Assembly: GCF_004217215.1 (NCBI RefSeq) | Contig: NZ_SHKP01000005.1 | Location: 315,501 to 379,500, forward strand | Direction of reading: 5' to 3' | DNA from: Rivibacter subsaxonicus | GTDB lineage: Bacteria; Pseudomonadota; Gammaproteobacteria; Burkholderiales; Burkholderiaceae_C | DNA length: 64,000 nt | Part shown: in pieces, positions 19,072 to 28,065 of the stretch | Numbering within the stretch: position 1 is the first letter of the stretch | Layout: the number at the start of each line of letters is the position of its first letter | Notes under the pieces: model-generated | What the model was told of the DNA's origin: nothing | The model's database searches: none | Seen by the model: the letters and a program-made list of their open reading frames with translations, nothing else | Program-made: the position numbers and the translations under genes

Positions 19072-20222
19072 GCGAAGGCGTTGGTCGTCGCGCACGCCTG
19101 CGCCAGCGCTTCGGCCACCTGGCCCTGCTGTTGCGGCGTCATCCCCGGGAACAGCGGCAGCAGAATGCAGCGATCCTGCGCCGCTTCGGAGCGCGGCAGC
19201 GGGTGCGGTCGCGTCATGCCGGCATAGGCCGGCTCCCGGTGGCTGCACATGATGCCGCGACGGGTACCAACGCCGGCATCGAGCATCTGTTGCATGACCT
19301 GGCGCTGGTCGCAATGCGCGGGCAGTTGCACGCAGTAGCTCTGCCAATTCGTACGCGCCCAGGCGGGCTCCGAGGGCAGCGACAGCCCACGGATGTCGGC
19401 CAGCAACGCCGGGTACTGCGCGCCAAGTGCACGACGCTCGCTCACGATGCCCGGCAGGCGCTTGAGCTGCTCGCGGGCCACCGCGGCCTGGATGTCGGTC
19501 ATGCGGTAGTTGAAGCCGACCTCCGGGTATTGCTCGAAGATGACCTGGGCAGCGCCATGGCGCACCGAGGCCGGCACGCTCATCGCATGCTGGCGCAGCA
19601 GTCGGTAGCGCTGATCCCAATCGGCATGACGCGTCGTCAGCACGCCGCCATCGCCGGTGCTGATCACCTTGCGCGGATGCAATGAGAAGCAGGCCACGTC
19701 GCCATGCGGGCGGCCGATCGGCTCCCATTGGCCGTTCCAGAGCACCTCGCTGCCGACGGCGCAGGCCGCGTCTTCGACCAGTGGCAACCCGTGCGCGCGC
19801 GCCAGCGGCACCAGGGCCGCTAGGTCGCACGGCAGGCCGATCTGGTGGACGCAGAGGATGGCCCGCGTACGCGGCGTGATGGCGGCCTCGACGAGGCGCG
19901 GATCGATGTTGTAGCTGTGCGGCTCGATGTCGACGAACACCGGTGTCGCGCCACAGTAGCGAACGCTGTTCGCGGTAGCGATGTACGAATGGCTGACGGT
20001 GATGACTTCGTCACCAAGCCCGACACCCGCCACCAGCAACGCAAGGTGCAGCGCGGTGGTGCAGTTGGACACCGCGCAGGCATGCGGCGCACCAACCAGG
20101 TTTGCGAACTCGTTCTCGAAGGCCGCGACCTCCGGCCCCTGGGTGGTCCAGCCGCTGAGGATGACGCGGCGCGCGGCCTCGGCCTCGGGCTCGCCCATCA
20201 GTGGGCGCGTGATCGGGATCAT
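19068..20222 (-). CDS. DegT/DnrJ/EryC1/StrS family PLP-dependent sugar aminotransferase (perosamine-synthase-like)
   Basis: 384 residues beginning MIPITRPLMGEPEAEAARRV, with SGWTTQGPEVAAFE, the cofactor pocket SNCTTALHLAL, EDAACAVGSE, and the internal-aldimine lysine Lys185 in SLHPRK. It converts a keto-sugar nucleotide to the amino sugar, usually at C4 in this subgroup (perosamine or PglE-like). No UDP-sugar 4,6-dehydratase that would make such a keto substrate lies in the window. Together with the PglD-like acetyltransferase it could make a 4-acetamido sugar. It is distinct from the WbpE-like enzyme at 23160. The start overlaps the epimerase stop by 4 bp. Confidence 0.9.
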   Translation of the reverse strand: MIPITRPLMGEPEAEAARRVILSGWTTQGPEVAAFENEFANLVGAPHACAVSNCTTALHLALLVAGVGLGDEVITVSHSYIATANSVRYCGATPVFVDIEPHSYNIDPRLVEAAITPRTRAILCVHQIGLPCDLAALVPLARAHGLPLVEDAACAVGSEVLWNGQWEPIGRPHGDVACFSLHPRKVISTGDGGVLTTRHADWDQRYRLLRQHAMSVPASVRHGAAQVIFEQYPEVGFNYRMTDIQAAVAREQLKRLPGIVSERRALGAQYPALLADIRGLSLPSEPAWARTNWQSYCVQLPAHCDQRQVMQQMLDAGVGTRRGIMCSHREPAYAGMTRPHPLPRSEAAQDRCILLPLFPGMTPQQQGQVAEALAQACATTNAFA

Positions 20223-21196
20223 GCGGCCTCCGCCTTGACGGTCTGCGCCTGCCACCAGGACACGAGGCGCTCGAGCCCTTCGTCGAGATCAGTCTGTGCC
20301 TTGAAGCCGAGCTGGCGTTCAGCCTTGGCGGTGTCGGCAAGCCGCCTCGAGACCGGATTGACCTGACGCTCGGGGCCAAACTCGGGGCTATCGTCTGCCC
20401 CCATCACACGCGAGAGCGCGGCCGCCAGTTCGCGCAGGCTCGTCTCGGTGCCACTGGCCACATTGAACACCTCGTCGCTGACGTCGGAGGCCAGCGCCAG
20501 CACGTTGGCGCGCGCCACGTCGTCGATGTAGACGAAGTCCATGGTCTGCAGCCCGTCGCCCAGGATCAGCGGCGGCTGCCCGGCGGCAATGCGCTCCATC
20601 CAGCGGATCAGCACCTCGGTGTACTTGCCGTGAATGTCCATCCGCGGCCCGTAGACGTTGAAGTAGCGCAGCGCCACGTAGGGCAGCCCGTACATCGCGT
20701 GGTACGAGCGCAGCAGCCCCTCGAGCATCACCTTGCTGGTGCCGTACCAGGTCTGGTTGTTGTACGGATGGTGGTCCTCGGGAGTCGGAAAGACGGTTGC
20801 CAGGCCGTAGATCGACGCCGACGACGCGGCGACCAGGCGCTTGACGCCCGTAGCACGCGCGGCCTCGACAACGTTGAAGCTGCCGTCGCACATGACCTGC
20901 AGCGCCTCACGCGTATCGGCCGCGCAGGCGGTGATGCGAAGCGCCGCCATGTGCAGCACGGCGTCGACGCCACGCATCGCCGTCTGCACGGCGTGCGGGT
21001 CACGGATGTCAGCCACCGTCAGGCTCACACGCCGGTCGCCCAGTGCGCGCTCGACGTTGTGCAGCGTGCCGCGGCTCATGTTGTCGACGATGTGGATGCG
21101 CGCCGGCGAATGCTCGCGCAACAACAGATCGATCGTGCTCGAGCCGATCAGGCCGCAGCCGCCGGTCACGAGGATGCTTGCACCGTCGAGCTTCAT
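20219..21196 (-). CDS. NAD-dependent epimerase/dehydratase (extended SDR)
   Basis: 325 residues. The Rossmann motif TGGCGLIGS is at residues 11-19, followed by HMAALR, the catalytic Ser/Tyr/Lys set with Tyr151 and Lys155 in YGTSK, and RYFNVYGPR, the usual layout of UDP-glucose 4-epimerase relatives. Oxidation at C4 and reduction from the other face would give a galacto-configured sugar nucleotide, so the polymer may contain a galacto-configured acetamido sugar or uronic acid. A dehydratase role is less likely because the TDK/DEY elements typical of 4,6-dehydratases are absent. It lies 27 bp downstream of the initiating transferase gene. Confidence 0.88.
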   Translation of the reverse strand: MKLDGASILVTGGCGLIGSSTIDLLLREHSPARIHIVDNMSRGTLHNVERALGDRRVSLTVADIRDPHAVQTAMRGVDAVLHMAALRITACAADTREALQVMCDGSFNVVEAARATGVKRLVAASSASIYGLATVFPTPEDHHPYNNQTWYGTSKVMLEGLLRSYHAMYGLPYVALRYFNVYGPRMDIHGKYTEVLIRWMERIAAGQPPLILGDGLQTMDFVYIDDVARANVLALASDVSDEVFNVASGTETSLRELAAALSRVMGADDSPEFGPERQVNPVSRRLADTAKAERQLGFKAQTDLDEGLERLVSWWQAQTVKAEAA

Positions 21197-21223
21197 TGGG
21201 TCACCAACTCCATGTTCAAAGTC

Positions 21224-22465
21224 TCAGCTCGCACCGTCTCCGCGCAGCACCACGATCACGGTCTTGGCCAGGATCTTCAGATCCATCTTCAACGAGCAGT
21301 GGCGGATGTAGCGCAGGTCCATGCGCACCATCTCGTCGAAGGACACGTTGCTGCGCCCGGATACCTGCCACACGCCGGTGATGCCCGGCTGGGCGTCGAG
21401 CGTCCGGCGCAGGTGCCAGGCGCGGTAGCGCTCCACCTCGTAGTTCAGCGGCGGCCGGGGGCCGACCAGGCTCATGTCGCCCTTGAGGACGTTCCACAGT
21501 TGCGGCAGCTCGTCGATGCTCGTCTTGCGAATGACGTTGCCGACGGCCGTGATACGCGGGTCGGCGCCGATCTTGTAGAGCGGCCCGTCACCTTGCTGCC
21601 CGGGTTCATGCTCGCCGGCGATGAGTCGAGCCACGTAGGCGCGGTGAGCCGCGTCGTCGTTGGCAACGAACATCGAGCGGAACTTGAGGAACTCGAACGG
21701 CACCCCGCCCTTGCCGAGCCGCGTCTGCCTGAAGATCACGGGCCCCGGCGAGCTGAGCTTGACGGCCAGCGCGGTCAGCAGCATCAGCGGCGAGAGCAGG
21801 ACCAGCGCGAGTGCGGCGCCGATGACGTCGAGGCTGCGCTTGAGCGGGTAGCCGAAGGCGTCCGGGCCGCGATAGATGTAGGGCGGCAACGTCGAGCGCT
21901 CGCCGACCTCGCGACAGTCGCGGATCACCTGGTCGAACAGCGCGTCCGGATAGACCGCACTGACCGCCGAGCGGCCCAGGTCGGCGGCCCGCCGGCCCAC
22001 GCGCTGGGTGAAGCGCTGCGCCCCACACAGGTCGGTGTCGACCAAAAGCACGGCGGCGCGCTCGCTGTCGAGGTAGCCGAGAACGTCCGAGTCGCGCTTG
22101 GCCATGTGCAGCAGTTTGAGCAAGCGGTTTGCCGCACCGATGCTGTTGTGCTTCTCGGGATCGATGCTGAAGACCGCGATTGCCAGCGGCGCGCCGGTAC
22201 GCTCGCTGTGGCGCACCGTGGCCAGCAGGGTGGCGAAGAAGTCGCTGCGCGAGTGATCGTCATTGCTGTCGATCGGCGCGCCGTCGGCCGCCAGCGGTGC
22301 GTCGCTTGCGCGGCGGTGGCGGGCGGCGCTGTCTGACGTCGACGTCTGGCCACGTCCGAGCGGACTGGCTGCACCACTCGGGAAGGCGACGACCCGCGCT
22401 GCGGACTCCGGATCGGCCCTGTCCACGGTCGGCCTGCTCGATTCGTCTGCTGCGACGTAGGACAT
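21224..22465 (-). CDS. Initiating sugar-1-phosphate transferase with degenerate GGDEF-like N-terminal domain
   Basis: 413 residues in three parts. Residues 1-70 are a low-complexity polar head. Residues 74-160 follow the pattern of a GGDEF domain, but the active-site loop reads DSERA (133-137) instead of GGDEF, so diguanylate cyclase activity is very unlikely. Residues 206-405 are the polyprenyl-phosphate hexose-1-phosphate transferase core: [20 protein letters not shown] (one membrane segment), KFRSMF, the catalytic [20 protein letters not shown], and [13 protein letters not shown]. It starts the glycan by placing the first sugar-phosphate on undecaprenyl phosphate. The single membrane segment puts it with the PglC/ExoY-like minimal enzymes rather than five-pass WcaJ. 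The N-domain may sense a nucleotide or bind a partner. Confidence 0.9.
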   Translation of the reverse strand: MSYVAADESSRPTVDRADPESAARVVAFPSGAASPLGRGQTSTSDSAARHRRASDAPLAADGAPIDSNDDHSRSDFFATLLATVRHSERTGAPLAIAVFSIDPEKHNSIGAANRLLKLLHMAKRDSDVLGYLDSERAAVLLVDTDLCGAQRFTQRVGRRAADLGRSAVSAVYPDALFDQVIRDCREVGERSTLPPYIYRGPDAFGYPLKRSLDVIGAALALVLLSPLMLLTALAVKLSSPGPVIFRQTRLGKGGVPFEFLKFRSMFVANDDAAHRAYVARLIAGEHEPGQQGDGPLYKIGADPRITAVGNVIRKTSIDELPQLWNVLKGDMSLVGPRPPLNYEVERYRAWHLRRTLDAQPGITGVWQVSGRSNVSFDEMVRMDLRYIRHCSLKMDLKILAKTVIVVLRGDGAS

Positions 22466-22477
22466 TGCCAGCTCCCG

Positions 22478-23134
22478 CTACTGTTGCAGGGATCGCGCCG
22501 GATTGCCGGCGACGGTCGCGCCAGGCGGGACGCGGTGAAGCACATTGCTGCCAAGACCAACCAGCGCGCCGGCGCCGATCTCGATACCGTTCTTCAAGGA
22601 GCTGCCGCTGCCGACGTAGCTGTTGCGACCGAGCGCGACGCCCCCGGCGACCGTCACGTTCGATCCGATCAGGCAACCCTCGCCGATGTGCGCGTCGTGG
22701 TGAATGACGGTGTTCGGCAGCACGCAGACGTGGTCGTCGATCACGGCGTTGCTGGTGACCACGACGCCCGCCATGATCAGCACGTTGCGCCCAATGGTGG
22801 CGAGCGGCGAGATACGCGCGCTCGGGTGGATCACCGTGGCAAGACGCCGGGGATCGATATCGAGCCCGGCGATCAGTTGCAGTCGAGAGCGAAACGACGC
22901 CGGCCCCCCTGGCACCGCCAGAACCAGCGCCTGCGGATGCTCGAGCAACGCGGCGCGGCCGAGCACCGGCAGGCCGCCGACGCGAGCGCCCTGCTTGGCC
23001 GGCGTGTCATCGACGAAGCCAATGCAACGGAAGGCGGCGCCCAGGCAGTCGAGCGCCTCCAATGCATTGCCATTGCACGGGAAGATCAGCAGGTCCTGGT
23101 TGCTGGCGCTACGCGCCTGAATGGCGGCAGACAT
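22478..23134 (-). CDS. PglD/NeuD-like sugar O/N-acetyltransferase (left-handed beta-helix)
   Basis: 218 residues. The N-terminal part LLIFPCNGNALEALDC with CIGFVDDTP is the PglD_N nucleotide-sugar-binding domain. From about residue 100 the hexapeptide repeats (IHPSARISPLATIGRNV, IDDHVCVLPN, IGSNVTVAGGVALG) form the left-handed beta-helix, and VPPGATVAGNPAR closes it, as in PglD and NeuD. His-rich VIHHDAHIG carries the probable catalytic histidine. It acetylates the amino group of a UDP-4-amino sugar with acetyl-CoA. It is probably functionally paired with the DegT enzyme at 19068. Confidence 0.88.
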   Translation of the reverse strand: MSAAIQARSASNQDLLIFPCNGNALEALDCLGAAFRCIGFVDDTPAKQGARVGGLPVLGRAALLEHPQALVLAVPGGPASFRSRLQLIAGLDIDPRRLATVIHPSARISPLATIGRNVLIMAGVVVTSNAVIDDHVCVLPNTVIHHDAHIGEGCLIGSNVTVAGGVALGRNSYVGSGSSLKNGIEIGAGALVGLGSNVLHRVPPGATVAGNPARSLQQ

Positions 23135-23159
23135 CGTGATCGCCGTCGCGTCTGGAGTC

Positions 23160-24293
23160 TCAAGCCGCGCCGGCCATCGCCAGCGCGGGGCTGTCCACCG
23201 GCGCCAGCGCGCGCAGCGCAGCGCACACCGTCTCGCACTGCGCCTCGCTCAACTCGGGGAACATCGGCAGCGACAGAACCTCGGCCGAGGCCCGCTCGGC
23301 GTGTGGGAAGGCACCCACGCCGTAGCCGAGATCTGCGTAGGCCGGCTGCAGGTGAACGGGGATCGGGTAGTGCACACCGGTCTGGATGCCGGCGGCAAGC
23401 AACTGCTCCTGCCAGGCCTGCCGATGCTGCGTGCGGATCGCATACACGTGGTACACGTGGCGGGCATAGGCGGCGGCCTGCGGCGTCGCGATGCCGCTGC
23501 CGGCGAGGTGCCGCTCGTAGCTGGCCGCGGCGCGGCGACGTGCCTCGGTCCATGCCTCGAGATGGCGCAACTTGACCCTCAGCACCGCGCCCTGGATGCC
23601 TTCGAGCCGGAAGTTGTAGCCCTTCATCACATGGTGGTACTTCTTCTCGGCGCCCCAGTCGCGCAGCATGCGGATCGTGCGCGCGTACTCGGCGTTGTTG
23701 GTGACGACCATGCCGCCCTCGCCGCAGGCGCCGAGGTTCTTGCCGGGATAAAAGCTGAAGCAGCCCATGTCGCCGATGCTGCCGACGCGGCGGCCCTTGT
23801 ACTCGGCGCCGTGGGCCTGGCACGCGTCCTCGATCACGATCAGGCCGTGGCGACGTGCGATCTCTAGGATCGGATCCATGTCGGCCGGCTGCCCGTAGAG
23901 GTGTACCGGCATGATCGCCTTCGTGCGCGGCGTGATCGCCGCCTCGATGGCACCGACGTCGATGGTGAAGGTCTTCGGATCGATGTCGACCAGCACCGGC
24001 GTGGCGCCGGCGTACTGGATCGCCGCGACCGTGGCGACAAAGGTGAACGGCACCGTGATGACCTCGTCGCCGGGGCCGATGCCGGCCGCGAGCAACGCCA
24101 TGTGCAGCGCGCTGGTACCGGTGTTGACGCCGATGCCGTGCTGCCCCTGGCAGTAGGCCGCGAACTCCTGCTCGAAGGCCACGACCTCGCTGCCCAGCGT
24201 GAACTGGCAGCTCTCCAGCACGCCCTGGATTGCCGCGTTGACTTCGGTCTTGATCGAGGCGTACTGCGCCTTCAGGTCGACAAATGGGATCAC
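23160..24293 (-). CDS. WbpE-like UDP-2-acetamido-3-oxo-glucuronate aminotransferase (DegT family)
   Basis: 377 residues starting [18 protein letters not shown], the typical opening of the WbpE/WlbC branch. [44 protein letters not shown] and the PLP lysine Lys185 in FYPGKNLGA complete the family pattern. It places an amino group on C3 of the UDP-3-keto sugar made by the WbpB-like oxidoreductase, with glutamate as donor. The neighbouring gene order acetyltransferase, oxidoreductase, aminotransferase is that of the UDP-GlcNAc3NAcA pathway in Pseudomonas and Bordetella. It overlaps the oxidoreductase stop by 4 bp. Confidence 0.92.
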   Translation of the reverse strand: MIPFVDLKAQYASIKTEVNAAIQGVLESCQFTLGSEVVAFEQEFAAYCQGQHGIGVNTGTSALHMALLAAGIGPGDEVITVPFTFVATVAAIQYAGATPVLVDIDPKTFTIDVGAIEAAITPRTKAIMPVHLYGQPADMDPILEIARRHGLIVIEDACQAHGAEYKGRRVGSIGDMGCFSFYPGKNLGACGEGGMVVTNNAEYARTIRMLRDWGAEKKYHHVMKGYNFRLEGIQGAVLRVKLRHLEAWTEARRRAAASYERHLAGSGIATPQAAAYARHVYHVYAIRTQHRQAWQEQLLAAGIQTGVHYPIPVHLQPAYADLGYGVGAFPHAERASAEVLSLPMFPELSEAQCETVCAALRALAPVDSPALAMAGAA

Positions 24294-25318
24294 GCTGCCT
24301 TCTCCTGCTGACGAAGTTCGACGGTTTCGCCGCGTCGACGCATCGACAGGTTCGCGGCTTCGATCTGCTCGACCACGCGCAGGCCGAGCCGGCCGTCGGT
24401 CAACGGGGTCTTGCCGTTGACGATGCAGTCAACGAAGTGTTCGCCCTCGACGCGGAGCGCCTCGGTGGCCGCGAGCATCGGTGCCCACATGTCGCCGCTG
24501 CGGTAGCCGATGCGCATGGCCTGGATGTGCTGCGGGTCGTCGGTGAAGCTGACGCCCTTGTCGTAGACCTTGATCTTTTCGCTCGGCTCGAGGTCGTCGT
24601 AGGTGATCATCTTCTGGCTGCCGCCGACATGGATCTGGCGCACTTTCACCGGCGCCAGCCAGCTGACGTTGGCGTGCGCGATCATTCCGGACTCGTAGAA
24701 CAGCGTGACGTAGGCCAGGTTCTCCGGCGTACCGGGGAAGTGGTTCGTGCCGCTGGCCGAGATGGCAACCGGACTCTCGCCGAAGACGTAGTCGAGGATC
24801 GAGAAGTCGTGCACGGCCAGATCCGAGATCACGCTCACGTCGCGCTGGAACAGACCGAGGTTCACGCGCATCGAGTCGTAGTAGTAGATGCGGCCGAGTT
24901 CGCCAGCCCGCACCAGGTCCGCCATCTTGCGTACCGCGGCGGTGTAGACGAAGGTGTGGTCGACCATCAGCACGCGATTGCGCCGCTGGGCCTCGTCGAC
25001 CAGGCGGCGCGCCTGGACCGAGGTCTCGGTCATCGGCTTCTCGAGCCACAGGTGCTTGCCGGCCATCAGCACCTCGAGCCCGAGCTCGTAGTGGGTGCGA
25101 ACCGGCGTGGCGATTGCGATCGCGTCGATCGTCGGGTCGGCAAGCAACTCGCGCACGTCGGTCGTGGTCTGGATCGTGGGGTAGCGCTTGCGGACCAGCT
25201 CGAGCTTGGCCGGGTCGAGGTCCGAAACAGCGGCGACCGTGGCCCCCGGTGTCTCCATGAAGTTGCGCACCAGGTTCGGCCCCCAGTAGCCATAGCCAAC
25301 CACACCGATCTTGATCAT
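24290..25318 (-). CDS. WbpB-like UDP-GlcNAcA 3-dehydrogenase (Gfo/Idh/MocA family)
   Basis: 342 residues from the ATG at 25318 ([18 protein letters not shown]-binding GxGxxG at 8-13). The Gfo/Idh/MocA signature EKPMTET is at 93-99, and the C-terminal beta-sheet domain carries [12 protein letters not shown], with the histidine used in catalysis by the family. It oxidises C3 of UDP-N-acetylglucosaminuronic acid, giving the substrate for the WbpE-like enzyme. WbpB couples this to 2-oxoglutarate reduction in Pseudomonas. In-frame sequence upstream of 25318 lies in the acetyltransferase gene and is not real coding sequence in this frame. Confidence 0.92.
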   Translation of the reverse strand: MIKIGVVGYGYWGPNLVRNFMETPGATVAAVSDLDPAKLELVRKRYPTIQTTTDVRELLADPTIDAIAIATPVRTHYELGLEVLMAGKHLWLEKPMTETSVQARRLVDEAQRRNRVLMVDHTFVYTAAVRKMADLVRAGELGRIYYYDSMRVNLGLFQRDVSVISDLAVHDFSILDYVFGESPVAISASGTNHFPGTPENLAYVTLFYESGMIAHANVSWLAPVKVRQIHVGGSQKMITYDDLEPSEKIKVYDKGVSFTDDPQHIQAMRIGYRSGDMWAPMLAATEALRVEGEHFVDCIVNGKTPLTDGRLGLRVVEQIEAANLSMRRRGETVELRQQEKAA

Positions 25319-25340
25319 GTTCCTGCCCTCCGCTCGTGTC

Positions 25341-25898
25341 TTAAGCAACGGCGCGCATGAGTGCGCCGTCCGGCTCGATGGATCGGGCCGCGCACTGTTC
25401 GTCGCCGACGGCGGCGCCATCGCGGTGCGTACGCACGTCGCCGACGATTCGCGCCGGAACACCGGCGACGATGGCGTGGTCGGGCACGTCGCGCGTGACC
25501 ACGGCGCCGGCACCGACCAGCGCGCGAACTCCGATCGTCACGCCGCAGACGATGGTCGCGTTGCTGCCGATCGAGGCGCCGCGCTTGAGAAGGGTGGGCT
25601 CCAGGCTCCAGTCCTGCCCGGTCTGCAAAGCACCGTCGGCGTTGGTGGCGCGCGGGGCGCGGTCGTTGGTGAACATGACGCCGTGGCCGACGAAGACCTC
25701 GTCCTCGATCGTCACGCCATCGCAAACGAAGCTGTGCGAGGAAATCTTGCAGCGCGCTCCGATGCGGGCTCCCCGCTGGATTTCGACGAAGGCCCCGATC
25801 CGCGTTTCGTCGCCGATCGAGCAGCCATAGAGATTGACCAGCGAAGGCTGGAAAATCTTGACATCCCGTCCCAACTCGACCGAGTCGTCAACCGGCAT
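25341..25898 (-). CDS. WbpD-like UDP-2-acetamido-3-amino-glucuronate N-acetyltransferase
   Basis: 185 residues of left-handed beta-helix: repeats such as IGDETRIGAFVEIQ, IGARCKISSHSFVCDGVTI and IGSNATIVCGVTIG, with GHGVMFTNDRAPRA in the extended loop typical of WbpD/WlbB. It acetylates the C3 amino group, completing UDP-2,3-diacetamido-2,3-dideoxyglucuronic acid. The ATG at 25898 was chosen since AGGGAGG sits 5 bp ahead of it; an in-frame TTG at 25922 is weaker. It is the first gene of the 20-gene operon. The C-terminal 25 residues are polar and not part of the helix. Confidence 0.9.
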   Translation of the reverse strand: MPVDDSVELGRDVKIFQPSLVNLYGCSIGDETRIGAFVEIQRGARIGARCKISSHSFVCDGVTIEDEVFVGHGVMFTNDRAPRATNADGALQTGQDWSLEPTLLKRGASIGSNATIVCGVTIGVRALVGAGAVVTRDVPDHAIVAGVPARIVGDVRTHRDGAAVGDEQCAARSIEPDGALMRAVA

Positions 25899-26388
25899 CA
25901 CGGCCTCCCTGTTGTCGGACAAGCCGCTTGTGCGACGTGCCGTATTGGCTTGGCAACAGGGAGCAAGGCTGCCGGCGGCAGCAGCGCCGATCGATCAAAC
26001 GACCCGCCAGCCATCACTCTGCCTCGCCCCCTAGTTCAAGGCCAATGTAACGAGGAGTTAGAGGAGCGTCGATGACTTGCGCCCCCCGCGACCTGAGGTT
26101 TTCCTCTGATCGGGGGGACGGGGCAGAGCGCATCGGAAGGGGATCGAAGGGCGGGGCGCTACGCCCGTACGGCAGCGTCACGCAGGGCGAGGCCAGATGC
26201 GCTCACCCCGTGATCGAGACGAGCAGTCGCGTTGCTGCGCCGCGACAGGAAATGGCGTCCGCAGGCTCTGGGCGCCATGCCGTCCGTCCTAGCCGCCGGA
26301 AGCGCCCGACGCAGCCGCCTCCGGACCCGGACCGGAAGCGCCGGCCGGCGCGACGCCGTCGACGCCGGTACGTCTTCTCTGAGGTGCC
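25899..26388. promoter_or_regulatory. 490-bp upstream region of the glycan operon
   Basis: The promoter of the minus-strand glycan operon must lie here, since the next gene upstream (26389-28065) is on the same strand and ends at 26389. I could not identify a sigma-54 or clear sigma-70 promoter by eye. There is a perfect 14-bp palindrome GCGCCGGCCGGCGC at 26338-26351, which could be part of a terminator for the upstream gene. A long untranslated leader is possible. No convincing coding sequence is seen. Confidence 0.45.
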
Positions 26389-28065
26389 CTACTTCAGGTA
26401 GGCAGACAGCGGCGAGTTGGCATAAGTCGCACCCACCGACCAGCTCGCGGGCAGGGTCGTGAGGTTGGTCTGCTGGGTCGTGACGGCGCCTCCGCCACCG
26501 GACGCCACGTCCCTGAACTTGATGGTGCCCGAGCCCGGCGGCGTCAGCAGCGCGATCCAGTAGCGAGTACCGGACTTCACACTGAGCGTCGGAATGCCCA
26601 AGGCGTTCCAGGCGCCGGATTTCGGCGCGGCCAGCGTGGCGCTGGCAAGCAATGCTCCCGGCTTGCCGGCCGCATCGGCGTAGACACCGGCGATCACCTT
26701 GGTCGCGGTGCTGCCGGCGTCCAGGTAGAGGTTGAGCGAGGTCGCGGATCCGCTTGCGCTGGCGGTGTAGATGAACGCCTCGGCCATGCCCGAAGGATTG
26801 GAGTCGACTGTCGCCTGGATCGTGCTCACGCCCATCAGCAGCGCGGGTGCCGGGGCAGGCGCAGGTGCCGGCGCGGGCGCTGTGCTCACGGACACGAGGT
26901 AGGCCGACACCGGCGAGTACTTGGCGGTCGTGCCGACCGACCAGCTCGTCGGCATGGCGGTCAGGTTGGTCTGGCTGGTCGTCACCGACGCGGCCGTGCC
27001 CGATGCGCCCGAACTCCTGGTCCTGAACTTGATGGTTCCCGACCCCGTCGGCGCCATCAGCCCGATCCAGTAGCGTGTCCCGACGGTCAAGCTGATGTTG
27101 CTGGGAAGGCTGACAGCATTCCACGCGTTCGCCTTCGGCGCGCTGATCGTCGCGGTCGCCAGCCGCTGTCCGGGTTTGCCGGACGCGTCGGCATAGACGC
27201 CGACGATCACCTTGGTCGCGGTGCTGCCGGTGTCAAGGAAGACGTTGAGCGCGTTGGCCGTTCCGCTTGCCTTGGCGGTCAGTGAGAAGGCCTCGGCCAT
27301 GCCCGCGGGATTGGTGTTGACGAACGACTCCGTGGTCTTCGTCCCGAGAAGCAGCACGCCTGCGGGTGCCGGTGCCGGTGCGGGCGCGGGCGCGGGTGCG
27401 GGTGCGGGCGCGGGTGCGGGTGCGGGTGCGGGTGCGGGTGCGGGTGCGGGTGCGGGTGCCGGTGCCGGTGCCGGTGCCGGTGCGGGTGCCGGTGCGGGTG
27501 CCGGTGCCGGTGCCGGTGCCGGTGCGGGTGCGGGTGCGGGTGCGGGTGCGGGTGCCGGTGCGGGTGCGGGTGCGGGTGCGGGTGCGGGTGCGGGTGCGGG
27601 TGCGGGTTCCGGGATCGCCTTGCTCGCTTCGTTGGAGTAGGCGCTTTCGCGGCCCTGCGCGTCGACCGAAGTCACCGCGAAGTAGTAGGTGCGGCCGGTG
27701 GTCAGACCGGTCAGCTTGAAGCTGGTCGCGCTGCCGGCGGCAACGCCGGAGCCGAGCGGCTGCACGTAGGAGCGCGGTGCCGCGCCGTAATAGATGCGGT
27801 AGCCCGTCACGCCGCCGCTCGACGCGGCCGTCCAGGCGAGGTCGGCGGTCCCGGTGGTGGCGGCGGTGGCGATGCCCGATGACATCGCGGCCGCCGTCAG
27901 CATGCCCGCGCCGAGCAAGACCCGAGTCTTGGCGGCGGCCGCGCCGGCAAAGAGCGCGGCGAGGCGATCGAGGGCCAGCGATTCGACGACCGGGTTGAGC
28001 TTGAGAGAAGTCTCGGCGGCGGGCAGAGCAGCGGCAGACGGCTGACGCCGTGAATCGGAGTGCAT
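26389..28065 (-). CDS. Exported FnIII / Pro-Ala-repeat protein with two homologous C-terminal beta domains
   Basis: 558 residues from the ATG at 28065. A hydrophobic stretch near residues 49-70 (LLGAGMLTAAAMSSGIATAA) may be a signal or anchor after an unusually long N-terminus. A fibronectin-III domain spans 72-152 (VTGYRIYYGA, GRTYYFAVTSVDAQ, YSNEASK). A Pro-Ala linker of about 80 residues follows. Then come two copies of a domain of about 145 residues, separated by a short second Pro-Ala linker. Both copies contain GMAEAF, ALNVFLDTGSTATKV or a near match, VYADASGKPG, RYWIGLM and GSGTIKFR. I do not know a function for the duplicated domain; such beta-sandwiches often sit beside carbohydrate-active modules. 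The FnIII resembles that of the lipoprotein at 1245-2024. Confidence 0.82.
   Translation of the reverse strand: MHSDSRRQPSAAALPAAETSLKLNPVVESLALDRLAALFAGAAAAKTRVLLGAGMLTAAAMSSGIATAATTGTADLAWTAASSGGVTGYRIYYGAAPRSYVQPLGSGVAAGSATSFKLTGLTTGRTYYFAVTSVDAQGRESAYSNEASKAIPEPAPAPAPAPAPAPAPAPAPAPAPAPAPAPAPAPAPAPAPAPAPAPAPAPAPAPAPAPAPAPAPAPAPAPAPAPAPAPAPAPAGVLLLGTKTTESFVNTNPAGMAEAFSLTAKASGTANALNVFLDTGSTATKVIVGVYADASGKPGQRLATATISAPKANAWNAVSLPSNISLTVGTRYWIGLMAPTGSGTIKFRTRSSGASGTAASVTTSQTNLTAMPTSWSVGTTAKYSPVSAYLVSVSTAPAPAPAPAPAPALLMGVSTIQATVDSNPSGMAEAFIYTASASGSATSLNLYLDAGSTATKVIAGVYADAAGKPGALLASATLAAPKSGAWNALGIPTLSVKSGTRYWIALLTPPGSGTIKFRDVASGGGGAVTTQQTNLTTLPASWSVGATYANSPLSAYLK
27362..27609 (-). repeat. Pro-Ala codon repeat (GCACCC/GCACCG-type hexamers)
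   Basis: About 248 bp of in-frame hexamers reading GGTGCG/GGTGCC on the plus strand, coding alternating Ala and Pro on the minus strand. It is the linker between the FnIII domain and the first duplicated domain. The hexamers differ from those of the repeat at 1368-1775, which has many GCTCCG units, so the two arrays expanded separately. Confidence 0.95.
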
